DNA of 64,000 bases from Alphaproteobacteria bacterium (lineage in GTDB: Bacteria > Pseudomonadota > Alphaproteobacteria > Micropepsales > Micropepsaceae): positions 1 to 64,000 of the forward strand of contig JADZAI010000071.1 in NCBI GenBank assembly GCA_020852655.1, read 5' to 3'. This document shows positions 55,395 through 62,942 of this stretch, piece after piece. The first letter of the stretch is position 1; every line of letters begins with the position of its first letter. Under the pieces are notes generated by a model, which saw only the letters and a program-made list of their open reading frames with translations, made no database searches and was not told the DNA's origin. The position numbers were made by a program, and so were the translations under genes.

Positions 55395-56590
55395 AGCCCG
55401 CCGGCGCCGTGCAGCCTTTCCTGCCCTATGGCCGCCAGGTCATCGAGGAGGATGATCTCGCCGCCGTCCGTGAAGCCCTGCTGTCGCCCTATCTGACGAC
55501 CGGCCCGATGGTGGAGCGTTTCGAGGCGGCGCTGGTCGATGTCACGCAGGCGCGCCACGCCGTCGTCTGCGCGAACGGCACCGCCGCGCTGCATCTCGCG
55601 GCGCGCGCCATCAAGCTCGATCGCGGCCAGGTCGCCGTCGTGCCCTCGATCACCTTCGTCGCAACCGCGAATGCCGTGCGCTATTGCGGCGCCGAGGTCG
55701 TCTTTGCCGATGTCGATCCCGAAACCGGCCTGATGACGCCGCAGACGCTGCGCGATGCGCTGCGCCGTGCCCAGGGCGCCCGCGCCGCGCTGCCGGTGCA
55801 TCTGAACGGCCAGTGCTGCGACATGGAAGGCATCGCCGCCGTCGCGCGCGAATGGGGTCTCTGGGTCATCGAGGACGCCTGCCACGCGATCGGCGGCACC
55901 GAAGCCGGCCGGCCGGTCGGCGCCTGTAGCCACAGCGACCTCGCCTGCTTCAGCTTCCATCCCGTGAAAACCATCGCGATGGGCGAAGGCGGCGCGGTGA
56001 CGACCAACGACGATGCGCTCGCCGCCGCCCTGCGTGCCGACCGCAACCACGGCCTCGTACGCCAGCCGGAAGGCTTCACGCTGCCCGGCGCCGTCGATGC
56101 CGAAGGCGCGCCGAACCCCTGGTTCTATGAATTGCCCGAGCCCGGCTTCAACTATCGCGCGCCGGACATTCTCTGCGCCCTCGGCTTGTCGCAGGTGAAG
56201 AAGCTCGCCCGCTTCGTCGCCCAGCGCCGCCGCCTGATGGAGCTTTACGCCGAAGGCCTCGCGCCGCTCGCGCCGGTGGTCCGCCCGCTCGCCCATGCAC
56301 CGACCGGCGATCCGGCGTGGCATCTCTGTGTCGTGAAGATCGATTTCGCGAAGGCCGGGCTCGACCGTGCCGCCCTCATGCGCCGGCTCGCCGAAGCGGG
56401 CATCGGCAGCCAGGTGCACTACATCCCGGTGCACCGCCAGCCTTACTATGCGAACCGCTATCCCGGCACCGACCTTCCCGGCGCCGACGCCTATTACGAA
56501 AGCTGCCTGTCGCTGCCGCTCTTCGCCGCGATGACGGAAGACGACGTCACGCGCGTGACCGCCGCCCTCACCGCCGCCCTCGCCGGCTGA
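55391..56590 (+). CDS. pseC: UDP-4-amino-4,6-dideoxy-altrose transaminase, PseC
   Basis: PLP-dependent aminotransferase, second step after PseB. 399 residues: NGTAALHLAARAIKLDRGQV, VPSITFVATANAVRYCGAEV, EDACHAIGGTEAGRPVGACS, and the PLP lysine in CFSFHPVKTIAMGEGG. The C-terminus has GIGSQVHYIPVHRQPYY. GTG start overlapping the pseB stop. Caulobacter FlmB is the equivalent. Confidence 0.93.
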   Translation: MKPAGAVQPFLPYGRQVIEEDDLAAVREALLSPYLTTGPMVERFEAALVDVTQARHAVVCANGTAALHLAARAIKLDRGQVAVVPSITFVATANAVRYCGAEVVFADVDPETGLMTPQTLRDALRRAQGARAALPVHLNGQCCDMEGIAAVAREWGLWVIEDACHAIGGTEAGRPVGACSHSDLACFSFHPVKTIAMGEGGAVTTNDDALAAALRADRNHGLVRQPEGFTLPGAVDAEGAPNPWFYELPEPGFNYRAPDILCALGLSQVKKLARFVAQRRRLMELYAEGLAPLAPVVRPLAHAPTGDPAWHLCVVKIDFAKAGLDRAALMRRLAEAGIGSQVHYIPVHRQPYYANRYPGTDLPGADAYYESCLSLPLFAAMTEDDVTRVTAALTAALAG

Positions 56591-56602
56591 TCACCCGACA
56601 CG

Positions 56603-56629
56603 AAAAAGGCCGCCTCGAAAGGCGGCCTT
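56603..56629 (-). terminator. Terminator between pseC and flagellin 1
   Basis: AAGGCCGCC-TCGAAA-GGCGGCCTT (56606-56629 region): 9-bp arms. On the minus strand the stem is followed by a run of five T, so it terminates the flagellin transcript; it may also stop pseC. Confidence 0.75.
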
Positions 56630-56653
56630 CGCGTCCGTCACGACGTCGGCGGC

Positions 56654-57493
56654 TTAGCCGCCCTGGAACAGCGAAAGGACAGCCTGCGGCGCGGTATTCG
56701 CGATCGCGAGCGACTGGGTCCCGAGTTGCTGTTTTATCTGCAACGCCTGGAGCTTGGCGCTTTCCACCGCCATGTCCGCGTCCACGAGATTGCCTATGCC
56801 CCCCGTCAGTGCGTCGTGGAGCTTGCTGACGAAAACCAGATGCGCGTCGATCTTCTTGCCGGTCGAGCCGAGGCGGGCGAGCGCCGAGGTCACATTCTGC
56901 TGACTCGCATTGACGAGGCTCAGCGCGACCGAGGCGGCCGTCAGCGTCGAAAGATTGGCCGTCGAGGAGATCGTCACGATCGAGCCGCTGACCGACATGT
57001 CCTCCGGCGCCAGCGTGATCGCGTTCGTCGCGTCGGCATCGGCCAAGATCTGGATGCCCGGAGCCGCGATCGACCCGTCCATCAGGTTCGCGCCGTCGAA
57101 CTTCGAGTTCCGCACGATGAGATCGATCTGGCTGCGCAGCGCCTTGAAGTCCTCGTTCAGCGCCGCCCGGGCCTGCGTGTCGAGCGAGGGATCGACGGCG
57201 CCGAAGGCCTTTTCCTTCATCTGGATCAGCAGGTCCGAGATCGACTCGCCGCCCGCCAGAGCCACATCCGAAATGCTCTTGGCGCGGTTGAGGCTGGAGG
57301 TGATCGCGCCGAGGGCGCCGATGTCGCCCCGGATGCCCTGGGCGATCGCGTAGGACGAGGCGTTGTCTTTCGCGCCCATCACCTTGAGGCCGGTCGAGAC
57401 GCGCTGCTGCGTGACTTCCAACTCCCGCGTCGAGGCGTTCAGATTCTGAAGCGCCACCATCGCGGCGACATTGGTATTGACCGAAAGACCCAT
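56654..57493 (-). CDS. Flagellin 1, divergent member
   Basis: 279 residues from ATG 57491-57493 with GGAGA upstream. Conserved flagellin ends: GLSVNTNVAAMVALQNLNAS and LQALQIKQQLGTQSLAIANT. The middle differs clearly from the other two copies, and it ends FQGG instead of FR. It has its own sigma-54 promoter. Such a divergent paralogue could be structural or, like Caulobacter FljJ, regulatory (inference). Confidence 0.9.
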   Translation of the reverse strand: MGLSVNTNVAAMVALQNLNASTRELEVTQQRVSTGLKVMGAKDNASSYAIAQGIRGDIGALGAITSSLNRAKSISDVALAGGESISDLLIQMKEKAFGAVDPSLDTQARAALNEDFKALRSQIDLIVRNSKFDGANLMDGSIAAPGIQILADADATNAITLAPEDMSVSGSIVTISSTANLSTLTAASVALSLVNASQQNVTSALARLGSTGKKIDAHLVFVSKLHDALTGGIGNLVDADMAVESAKLQALQIKQQLGTQSLAIANTAPQAVLSLFQGG

Positions 57494-57516
57494 CTGGCTT
57501 CTCCGCAACCTAGGAG

Positions 57517-57536
57517 CGGGCGCTTCTGTTCGCCCG
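57517..57536 (-). promoter_or_regulatory. Leader hairpin of flagellin 1
   Basis: CGGGCG and CGCCCG arms with an 8-base loop (AACAGAAG in the RNA), in the 5' leader between the predicted transcription start and the start codon. It resembles the hairpins in the leaders of flagellins 2 and 3. Confidence 0.45.
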
Positions 57537-57547
57537 AGGCCCTTACA

Positions 57548-57562
57548 GCAAGCCGAAGGCCA
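57548..57562 (-). promoter_or_regulatory. Sigma-54 promoter of flagellin 1
   Basis: Minus strand TGGCCTTCGGCTTGC: GG and GC 10 bp apart, matching TGGC-N8-TTGC. Predicted transcription start near 57536, about 40 bases before the start codon. Confidence 0.7.
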
Positions 57563-57720
57563 ACTGCGGAGTTGAGATAACTATTTGAGTTTGCTTGATT
57601 TTATGAACGACCTTGGAACGCGCATAGGGCGCGAGGTGGGCAGGCGATGTAGGAAAGGGGAAGGAATTGCCGGGTTGCACGGCACAAGCCCGCCGCCATG
57701 CCGCGGATCAGCGCGGACCT

Positions 57721-58068
57721 TCAAACCTGGCGGTCGACGAGCACGCCTTCGGCGTTGCGCAGATACGCTTTGAACTGGAGCATGCTTTCGGCCGGCCACT
57801 GGCGGATCACTTCGCCGGTCTTCCGGTCGATGCTCCGGTAGATAAACGTCCCGGTGTCGTCGTCGCGTACGATGCTCAGCCGCTCGTTGCGGCTCATGAT
57901 CGGCGGGTCCATCGACTTCAGCGCCTTCTCGACCGCTTCGACCGCGCGGTTGCTCGCCACCGGGCCTGGGTCCTTGGCGTCCTGGCGCAGATCGGCACGG
58001 CGCTCGGGCGCGACCGGCTGGACGGGCAACGAAGCCGGCGGAGTGATTTGGCTGATGGTGTCTGTCAC
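57721..58068 (-). CDS. flaG: FlaG family protein
   Basis: 115 residues. The C-terminal half has the FlaG pattern: LSIVRDDDTGTFIYRSIDRK, then TGEVIRQWPAE. FlaG influences filament length in several bacteria. It lies between flagellins 1 and 2 on the same strand, about 75 bp after flagellin 2, and may be read from that promoter if the hairpin between them is leaky. Confidence 0.82.
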   Translation of the reverse strand: MTDTISQITPPASLPVQPVAPERRADLRQDAKDPGPVASNRAVEAVEKALKSMDPPIMSRNERLSIVRDDDTGTFIYRSIDRKTGEVIRQWPAESMLQFKAYLRNAEGVLVDRQV

Positions 58069-58116
58069 TGGCTCGACCTCCCCGAGAGGTTAAGCGTTCC
58101 GCGGCGGTTCGGAACC

Positions 58117-58142
58117 GAGGGCGCGGCCTGTGCCGCGCCCTC
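58117..58142 (-). terminator. Hairpin after flagellin 2
   Basis: GAGGGCGCGGC-CTGT-GCCGCGCCCTC, 11-bp perfect arms, 13 bp past the flagellin 2 stop. No U-tract follows, so it may stabilise the mRNA 3' end or terminate only partly before flaG. Confidence 0.6.
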
Positions 58143-58154
58143 TGCCCGAAGAGC

Positions 58155-58979
58155 TTACCGGAACAGCCCAAGCACCGACTGCGGTGCGCTGTTCGCGATC
58201 GAGAGCGCCTGAACGCCAAGCTGCTGCTTGACCTGCAAGGCCTGCAACCGCGCGGATTCGACGGACAGATCGGCGTCCACCAGGTTGCCGATACCCGCCT
58301 TGAGGGCATCCTGCACCTTGGTCGTGAACTCCATCTGCGTGTCGAGACGCTTCGACACCGAGCCGAGACGCGCGAGCGCCTTGTTGGTGTTTGCCAGCGA
58401 CGTGTTGATGGTCGACAGCATCGTCGAAGCCTTGGTCAGCGTCGAGATCGTGCTGGTCGAGGACAGCGTGACGACCGTACCGCTCAGCGACAGGTTCTCG
58501 GCATTCACCGAGATCTTCGAAGAACCGTCGGCGCTGGCGATCGACTGGAAGCCCGTGCCCGTGTTGATCAGGTTGACGCCGTTGAACGACGCATTGCTGA
58601 CGATCGAGTCGATCTGCTTGCGCAGCGCGACGAAGTCTTCGTTCAGCGCGTCGCGCGAGGCCGTGTCGAGCGAGGCGTCCGAAGCGGCGAGGGTCTTTTC
58701 CTTCATCTGCACGAGCAGATCGGAAACGGATTCGCCGGCCGCGAGCGCAACGTCGACCACGCTCTTCGCGCGGCCAAGGCTCTGGTTCACGGCGTTGTAC
58801 GCGCCGACGTCGCCGCGCATCGCCTGGGCGATGGCGTAGATGCCGCCGTTGTCCTTCGCGCTAGCAACCGCAAGACCGGTGTTGATCCGGCTCTGGACGG
58901 TTTCCAGTTCCTTGTTCGTCTTCGACAGATTCTGGAGGGCGACCATCGCCCCCACATTCGTATTTACCCCGAGACTCAT
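58155..58979 (-). CDS. Flagellin 2
   Basis: 274 residues from ATG 58977-58979 with GGAG upstream. MSLGVNTNVGAMVALQNLSK and the C-terminus ALQVKQQLGVQALSIANSAP, then QSVLGLFR, are typical of short alphaproteobacterial flagellins lacking a surface-exposed D2/D3 insert. Many Ser and Thr residues in the centre (SGTVVTLSSTSTISTLTKAS) are potential pseudaminic acid sites. Upstream are a sigma-54 promoter and four ftr-like dyads. Confidence 0.95.
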   Translation of the reverse strand: MSLGVNTNVGAMVALQNLSKTNKELETVQSRINTGLAVASAKDNGGIYAIAQAMRGDVGAYNAVNQSLGRAKSVVDVALAAGESVSDLLVQMKEKTLAASDASLDTASRDALNEDFVALRKQIDSIVSNASFNGVNLINTGTGFQSIASADGSSKISVNAENLSLSGTVVTLSSTSTISTLTKASTMLSTINTSLANTNKALARLGSVSKRLDTQMEFTTKVQDALKAGIGNLVDADLSVESARLQALQVKQQLGVQALSIANSAPQSVLGLFR

Positions 58980-59007
58980 TTTGAGCCACTCCGTTCTGGA
59001 TATGTGA

Positions 59008-59037
59008 CGAGCGTTCTGCTCGAAGGGCGTTTTGCCC
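59008..59037 (-). promoter_or_regulatory. Double leader hairpin of flagellin 2
   Basis: Two adjacent stem-loops in the mRNA leader: GGGC/GCCC (59025-59037, loop AAAAC in RNA) and CGAGC/GCTCG (59008-59022, loop AGAAC). The same pair of stems with similar A-rich loops occurs before flagellin 3. A plausible FlbT target. Confidence 0.5.
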
Positions 59038-59051
59038 CCAGGGGCCATCAG

Positions 59052-59066
59052 CAGACGGCATGCCAA
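59052..59066 (-). promoter_or_regulatory. Sigma-54 promoter of flagellin 2
   Basis: Minus strand TTGGCATGCCGTCTG followed by C (GC at 59051-59052): GG and GC 10 bp apart. Predicted transcription start near 59039. Confidence 0.65.
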
Positions 59067-59107
59067 CCGGGCATTAATTTCCGTTCACCACCGTCAGATT
59101 CGGATTT

Positions 59108-59199
59108 CCGGCAGTTTTTGCAGGCAGTCTCTGCCTGGCACAGTGGCAGGCGGGGAATCTCTTGCCGCGTCGGCAGAGAATGCCCGGCAATAGCTGCCG
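59108..59199. promoter_or_regulatory. Cluster of four ftr-like dyads upstream of flagellin 2
   Basis: CCGGCA-GTTTT-TGCAGG (59108-59124), CAGGCA-GTCTC-TGCCTG (59121-59137), CGGCA-GAGAA-TGCCC (59171-59185) and CGGCA-ATAGC-TGCCG (59185-59199). All keep the 5-bp spacer. They lie 45-140 bp upstream of the sigma-54 promoter, as expected for an enhancer. Confidence 0.55.
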
Positions 59200-59210
59200 C
59201 CCAAGGCCCA

Positions 59211-59240
59211 AAGGAAAGGGGCGGCCTTTCGGCCGCCCCT
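59211..59240 (-). terminator. Terminator of flagellin 3
   Basis: On the minus strand, AGGGGCGGCC-GAAA-GGCCGCCCCT is followed by TTCCTTT. 10-bp arms with a stable GAAA tetraloop, 36 bp after the flagellin 3 stop. Confidence 0.75.
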
Positions 59241-59275
59241 GTTCGCCTGCGTCGTTGTGGACCTAGTCGAAAGAC

Positions 59276-60097
59276 CTAACGGAACAGCGACATGATCGAC
59301 TGCGGTGCGCTGTTCGCGATGCTCAGGGCTTGAACACCCAGCTGCTGCTTCACCTGCAGCGACTGGAGGCGGGCGCTTTCCACCGCCATGTCGGCATCGA
59401 CAAGATTGCCTATGCCGCTCTTCAAGCTGTCCGACAGTTTCGTCACGAACTCCATCTGCAGATCGAGCCGCCTGGAGGCCGTGCCGAGACGTGCCAGACC
59501 CTGGTTCACGTTGTTGAGGGAGGTGTTGATCGTGGAGAGCATCGTCGAGGCGCCCGTCTGCGTGGAGATGTTCGCGGTGGTGGCCAGCGTGATGATCTGG
59601 CCGCTCAGCGTCATGTTCTCCCCGGACACGGTCAGCCGGTTTGCCGACGCGGACGCAAGCGACGCGAGGCTGGTGGTCGACCCATCGATGATGTTCACTC
59701 CATTGAACGAGGCGTTCGCGACGATCGAAGCGATCTGCTTGCGCAGCGCCACGAAATCCTCATTCAGCGCGTCCCGGCTCGTCGTATCGAGCGAGGCGTC
59801 GGCCGCGCCCAACGATTTCTCCTTCATCTGGACGAGAAGATCCGAGATCGCTTCGCCGGCCGCGAGCGCGACATCGGTCACGCTCTTGCCGCGCGCCAGG
59901 GACTGGTTCACGGCGGTCATCGCGGCGACGTCGCCCCGCATCGTCTGGGCGATCGCGTAGATGCCGCCATTGTCCTTGGCGGAGGCTACGGCGAGGCCGG
60001 TGTTGATGCGGTTCTGCGTCTCTTCCATCGACTTGTTGGTCTTCGACAGGTTCTGGAGGGCGATCATCGCGCCCACATTGGTATTCACGCTCAGCAT
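59276..60097 (-). CDS. Flagellin 3
   Basis: 273 residues, very similar to flagellin 2: MLSVNTNVGAMIALQNLSKT, RRLDLQMEFVTKLSDSLKSG, and the C-terminus QQLGVQALSIANSAPQSIMS. The central region is Ser/Thr-rich (GENMTLSGQIITLATTANIS). It has its own consensus sigma-54 promoter, a double leader hairpin and an ftr-like dyad, and ends at a strong terminator, so each flagellin gene is its own unit. Confidence 0.95.
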   Translation of the reverse strand: MLSVNTNVGAMIALQNLSKTNKSMEETQNRINTGLAVASAKDNGGIYAIAQTMRGDVAAMTAVNQSLARGKSVTDVALAAGEAISDLLVQMKEKSLGAADASLDTTSRDALNEDFVALRKQIASIVANASFNGVNIIDGSTTSLASLASASANRLTVSGENMTLSGQIITLATTANISTQTGASTMLSTINTSLNNVNQGLARLGTASRRLDLQMEFVTKLSDSLKSGIGNLVDADMAVESARLQSLQVKQQLGVQALSIANSAPQSIMSLFR

Positions 60098-60125
60098 GGT
60101 TCAGTCCGTTCTGGCTGGATTAAGC

Positions 60126-60156
60126 GCGAGCCTTTTGCTCGCCGGGCTTCTGCCCG
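60126..60156 (-). promoter_or_regulatory. Double leader hairpin of flagellin 3
   Basis: CGGGC/GCCCG (60143-60156, loop AGAA in RNA) and GCGAGC/GCTCGC (60126-60142, loop AAAAG). Same order and nearly the same stems as in the flagellin 2 leader. Confidence 0.5.
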
Positions 60157-60168
60157 AGGAACGGATGC

Positions 60169-60183
60169 GCAACCGACGTGCCA
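60169..60183 (-). promoter_or_regulatory. Sigma-54 promoter of flagellin 3
   Basis: Minus strand TGGCACGTCGGTTGC is a perfect TGGCACG-N4-TTGC consensus. Predicted transcription start near 60157. Confidence 0.85.
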
Positions 60184-60243
60184 TCGGCACGCGGCGCTAA
60201 CGCGTTGAAATCTATGAATGTATGTGGGCACGCCGGAAGGCGC

Positions 60244-60262
60244 CGCGGCATATTGTGCCGCG
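60244..60262. promoter_or_regulatory. FlbD/ftr-like dyad upstream of flagellin 3
   Basis: CGCGGCA-TATTG-TGCCGCG, 7-bp perfect arms with a 5-bp spacer, about 70 bp upstream of the sigma-54 promoter. Confidence 0.55.
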
Positions 60263-60297
60263 CGGCGCGTTTCAGGCGGGAAGAAATGATACGGCTG

Positions 60298-60663
60298 TCA
60301 GGCCGCGCTGGCGGTCGGGCGCGCCGCGAGGCCCTGCATGATCGTGCGGTTGATCTCGATCAGCGGATCGATCGGCATGGCGCTCGCCATGACCTGGCTG
60401 GAATAGCGCGCAACGAACAGGGAAAGCGAAATGATGCCGGCGCGGATCTGCGGCGGCATGGCGTTCGCGTCGCTCGAACAGTCGCCGGCCATCGTCGACC
60501 AGACGCGCCGGTTCCAGTCTATCGCTGCGATCTTCTTGGGGTCGGTGCGCGGCAGCGGCGCCGCTTCCAGCAGCGCACGCGTGACCTGCCCGAAGAGGCG
60601 GTACTCGACGTCGCGCGGGTGCTCTGTGGCCTTAAGCGTCTTCTGGTACGCCGTCAGGGACAT
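60298..60663 (-). CDS. flaF: Flagellin synthesis/secretion regulator FlaF
   Basis: 121 residues with the FlaF pattern MSLTAYQKTLKATEHPRDVE, then RVWSTMAGDCSSDANAMPPQ and RAGIISLSLFVARYS. FlaF supports flagellin translation and secretion and opposes FlbT in Caulobacter. Its start lies inside the end of flbT (32-bp overlap), so the two are co-translated. Confidence 0.93.
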   Translation of the reverse strand: MSLTAYQKTLKATEHPRDVEYRLFGQVTRALLEAAPLPRTDPKKIAAIDWNRRVWSTMAGDCSSDANAMPPQIRAGIISLSLFVARYSSQVMASAMPIDPLIEINRTIMQGLAARPTASAA

Positions 60664-61060
60664 ACGCGAGTCTTTCTTGTTCGTAGGCGAAGAGCCGCCG
60701 GCAGGTCATCAGCGCGCGGTAATACTGACCGCCCAGCACATCGCGGCTGATCGCGACGCAGGCCGAAAGAACGTCGGGATTCGAGATGGCGCCCATGAAG
60801 TCGGCCATCCGCTCCGCGAAGGCGTCGTAATAGACGTCCAGATGCTCGCCGCCGGCCGCCGACTCCAGATACATCATCTGGATCGGGAAATAGACACGCT
60901 TCAGCGGCGTGTCGGCGTCGTCCGGCTGGAGGATGTCCTTCTCGCGCAGGATCGAGGCCTTGTTCTGGACCACGACCTCGCTCTTGCGGTCGCCATTGAC
61001 CATGACGGCGCCGTTGACGACGAACTTCTCGTGCGGCTTGAGGGACAGCTTCAGGGGCAT
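60632..61060 (-). CDS. flbT: Flagellin mRNA repressor FlbT
   Basis: Binds the flagellin mRNA leader and represses translation until the hook is complete. 142 residues from ATG 61058-61060: MPLKLSLKPHEKFVVNGAVM, NKASILREKDILQPDDADTP, KRVYFPIQMMYLESA. An in-frame start six codons upstream is less likely. First of the flbT-flaF pair; divergent from the FlmG-like gene. Confidence 0.93.
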   Translation of the reverse strand: MPLKLSLKPHEKFVVNGAVMVNGDRKSEVVVQNKASILREKDILQPDDADTPLKRVYFPIQMMYLESAAGGEHLDVYYDAFAERMADFMGAISNPDVLSACVAISRDVLGGQYYRALMTCRRLFAYEQERLAYVPDGVPEDA

Positions 61061-61156
61061 GGTGTTCCTGCACGACAATTAGAGGGATGCGGTTAAAGCG
61101 GTCTGAACGAAGCACTCCGTATCGTTCCATAGTTTCAACCAACGGTTCACAACTCC

Positions 61157-61171
61157 TTAACCATGGTGAAC
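61157..61171. promoter_or_regulatory. CtrA-like half site between flbT and flmG-like gene
   Basis: TTAACCATGGTGAAC contains the strong CtrA half site TTAACCAT, with a degenerate second half. It lies in a 145-bp divergent promoter region. Confidence 0.35.
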
Positions 61172-61205
61172 GCCATATCGCGCCGACCGGGGGACCGCGG
61201 AGGCG

Positions 61206-62942
61206 ATGGGCGCGAACGCAGCACAATTGGAGCGCGACGGCGCCGAGCGGACCGGAGTCGGCGCCAAGGCGTCGTTCCTGAAGCGCGCCGAGGCGATCAC
61301 CGCCGCCGAGCCGGATACCGCCGCGCGGCGGGCTTGCCACAAGCATCTGCGCAAGTCGGTGTTCGCGTTCCGCAAGGCCGACTACGGGCGCGCCGCGCAC
61401 AAGGCCGTGGATGCCACGGAAGCCGATCCGACGTGCAGCCAGGCCTATCACATGCTTGCCCTGAGCCTTGAGAATCTCGGCGAGGTCCACAAGGCGCTCG
61501 GCATGTACGAGAAGGCCCTGGCACTCGATCCGACCGACACCGACCTCTATCTCAATCTCGGTCTCGCCGCCTGGCGCATGAAGATGCGCGACGTCGCCGA
61601 GAAGCTGTTCCGCATCTATTGCGAGATGGAGCCGGACCAGCCGATGGGCTGGAACAATCTCGCCGGCGTCTTGCGCGACGACTCGCGCTTCGACGACGCT
61701 ATCGAGCTCTGCCGCAGCGCGATCTATCGCATGCCCGAGCAGCCTTTGCTGTGGAATACGCTGGGCACGATCCTGGTCGAGCAAAGCGAGTTCGACCAGG
61801 CCGGCCTCTTCTATCGCGAAGCGCTGCGGCTCGATCCCGGCTTTGCCCGCGCCTGGCACAATCTCGGCTACGGGCTGCACCATACCGGCCCCCTCGATGA
61901 AGCGCTCGCCTGCTATGACAGGGCGCTGGCGCTGACGACCGAGCCGCACGACCGCATCGAGACGACACACGCGCGCGCGCTCTGCTATCTCTCGATGGGC
62001 AATGTCGCGGAAGGCTTCCCCGCCTACGAGATCCGCCACAACCACGCGCACCGCGCTTCGGTTCTCTACGGCATCGATGCGCCGATCTGGCGGGGCGAGC
62101 CGCTCGAAGGAAAAACGGTTCTGGCGATCGGCGAGCAAGGCCTCGGCGATGAGGTCATGTTCGCCAACGTGCTGCCCGACCTGCTCGCCGAAGTCGGCGA
62201 GACCGGAAAGCTCAAGGTCGCGGCCGACGCCCGCCTGCTGCCGCTGCTCCAGCGTTCGCTGCCCGGCGCACAGCTCGGCAACTATGTCGTCACGCGCCAC
62301 AACACGAAGGAACTCCGCCTCGTCGGCTGGGCCGGCAAGCCGGACTACGTCGTGCCTTTCGGCACTGCCCTCGCCCATCGCCGCCTGTCGCTCGACGCCT
62401 TCCCTGGCAAGGCCTTCTTCACGCCGGCCCCCGCGCGGGTCGAAACCTACCGCGCCCAGCTTGCCGAGCGGCCCGGCCTCAAGGTCGGTATCTGCTGGCG
62501 CTCGATGATGATCAACGCCCAGCGCCAGAAATATTTCGGCGCCATCGACCTCTGGGGCGACATCTTCGCAACCCCGGGCGTCACCTTCGTGAACCTGCAA
62601 TACGGCGACGCTGCGCCTGAGATGGAGCGCGCGCGCCATCTCTTCGGTACCGACATCGTCGCGATCGAAGGCCTCGACCTCAAGAACGACCTCGACGGCG
62701 CCGCCGCCCTGTCGGCCGCCTGCGATCTCGTCATCTCGGCACCGACCGCTGCCGCCGCGCTGGCAGGGGCCGTCGGCACCGAAGTCTGGTTCCTCGTCGC
62801 CGGCCCGGTGTGGCCGCAGCTCGGCACCGACCATTATCCCTGGTACCGCGCCAGCCACGTCTACGCGCCGCAGACTTTCGGCGACTGGCCCGATGTCATG
62901 CCCCGCGTCGCCGCCGCCCTCGCGGCGCGCGCCGCGGCGTAG
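61206..62942 (+). CDS. flmG: TPR-glycosyltransferase, probable flagellin glycosyltransferase FlmG
   Basis: 578 residues. The N-terminal 250 hold TPR repeats (MLALSLENLGEVHKALGMYE, NLGLAAWRMKMRDVAEKLFR, NTLGTILVEQSEFDQAGLFY). The C-terminal 300 form a GT-B-like transferase (GKTVLAIGEQGLGDEVMFAN, LKVGICWRSMMINAQRQKYF, VISAPTAAAALAGAVGTEVW). In Caulobacter FlmG the TPR part holds flagellin and the transferase part adds pseudaminic acid. Its place next to flbT-flaF and the flagellins makes it the better FlmG candidate of the two in this window. Confidence 0.78.
   Translation: MGANAAQLERDGAERTGVGAKASFLKRAEAITAAEPDTAARRACHKHLRKSVFAFRKADYGRAAHKAVDATEADPTCSQAYHMLALSLENLGEVHKALGMYEKALALDPTDTDLYLNLGLAAWRMKMRDVAEKLFRIYCEMEPDQPMGWNNLAGVLRDDSRFDDAIELCRSAIYRMPEQPLLWNTLGTILVEQSEFDQAGLFYREALRLDPGFARAWHNLGYGLHHTGPLDEALACYDRALALTTEPHDRIETTHARALCYLSMGNVAEGFPAYEIRHNHAHRASVLYGIDAPIWRGEPLEGKTVLAIGEQGLGDEVMFANVLPDLLAEVGETGKLKVAADARLLPLLQRSLPGAQLGNYVVTRHNTKELRLVGWAGKPDYVVPFGTALAHRRLSLDAFPGKAFFTPAPARVETYRAQLAERPGLKVGICWRSMMINAQRQKYFGAIDLWGDIFATPGVTFVNLQYGDAAPEMERARHLFGTDIVAIEGLDLKNDLDGAAALSAACDLVISAPTAAAALAGAVGTEVWFLVAGPVWPQLGTDHYPWYRASHVYAPQTFGDWPDVMPRVAAALAARAAA

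Noticed and set aside
60654-62858. A 734-codon minus-strand frame joining flbT and the flmG-like region
   Set aside because: It shares the flbT DNA in the wrong frame and is antisense to the TPR glycosyltransferase.
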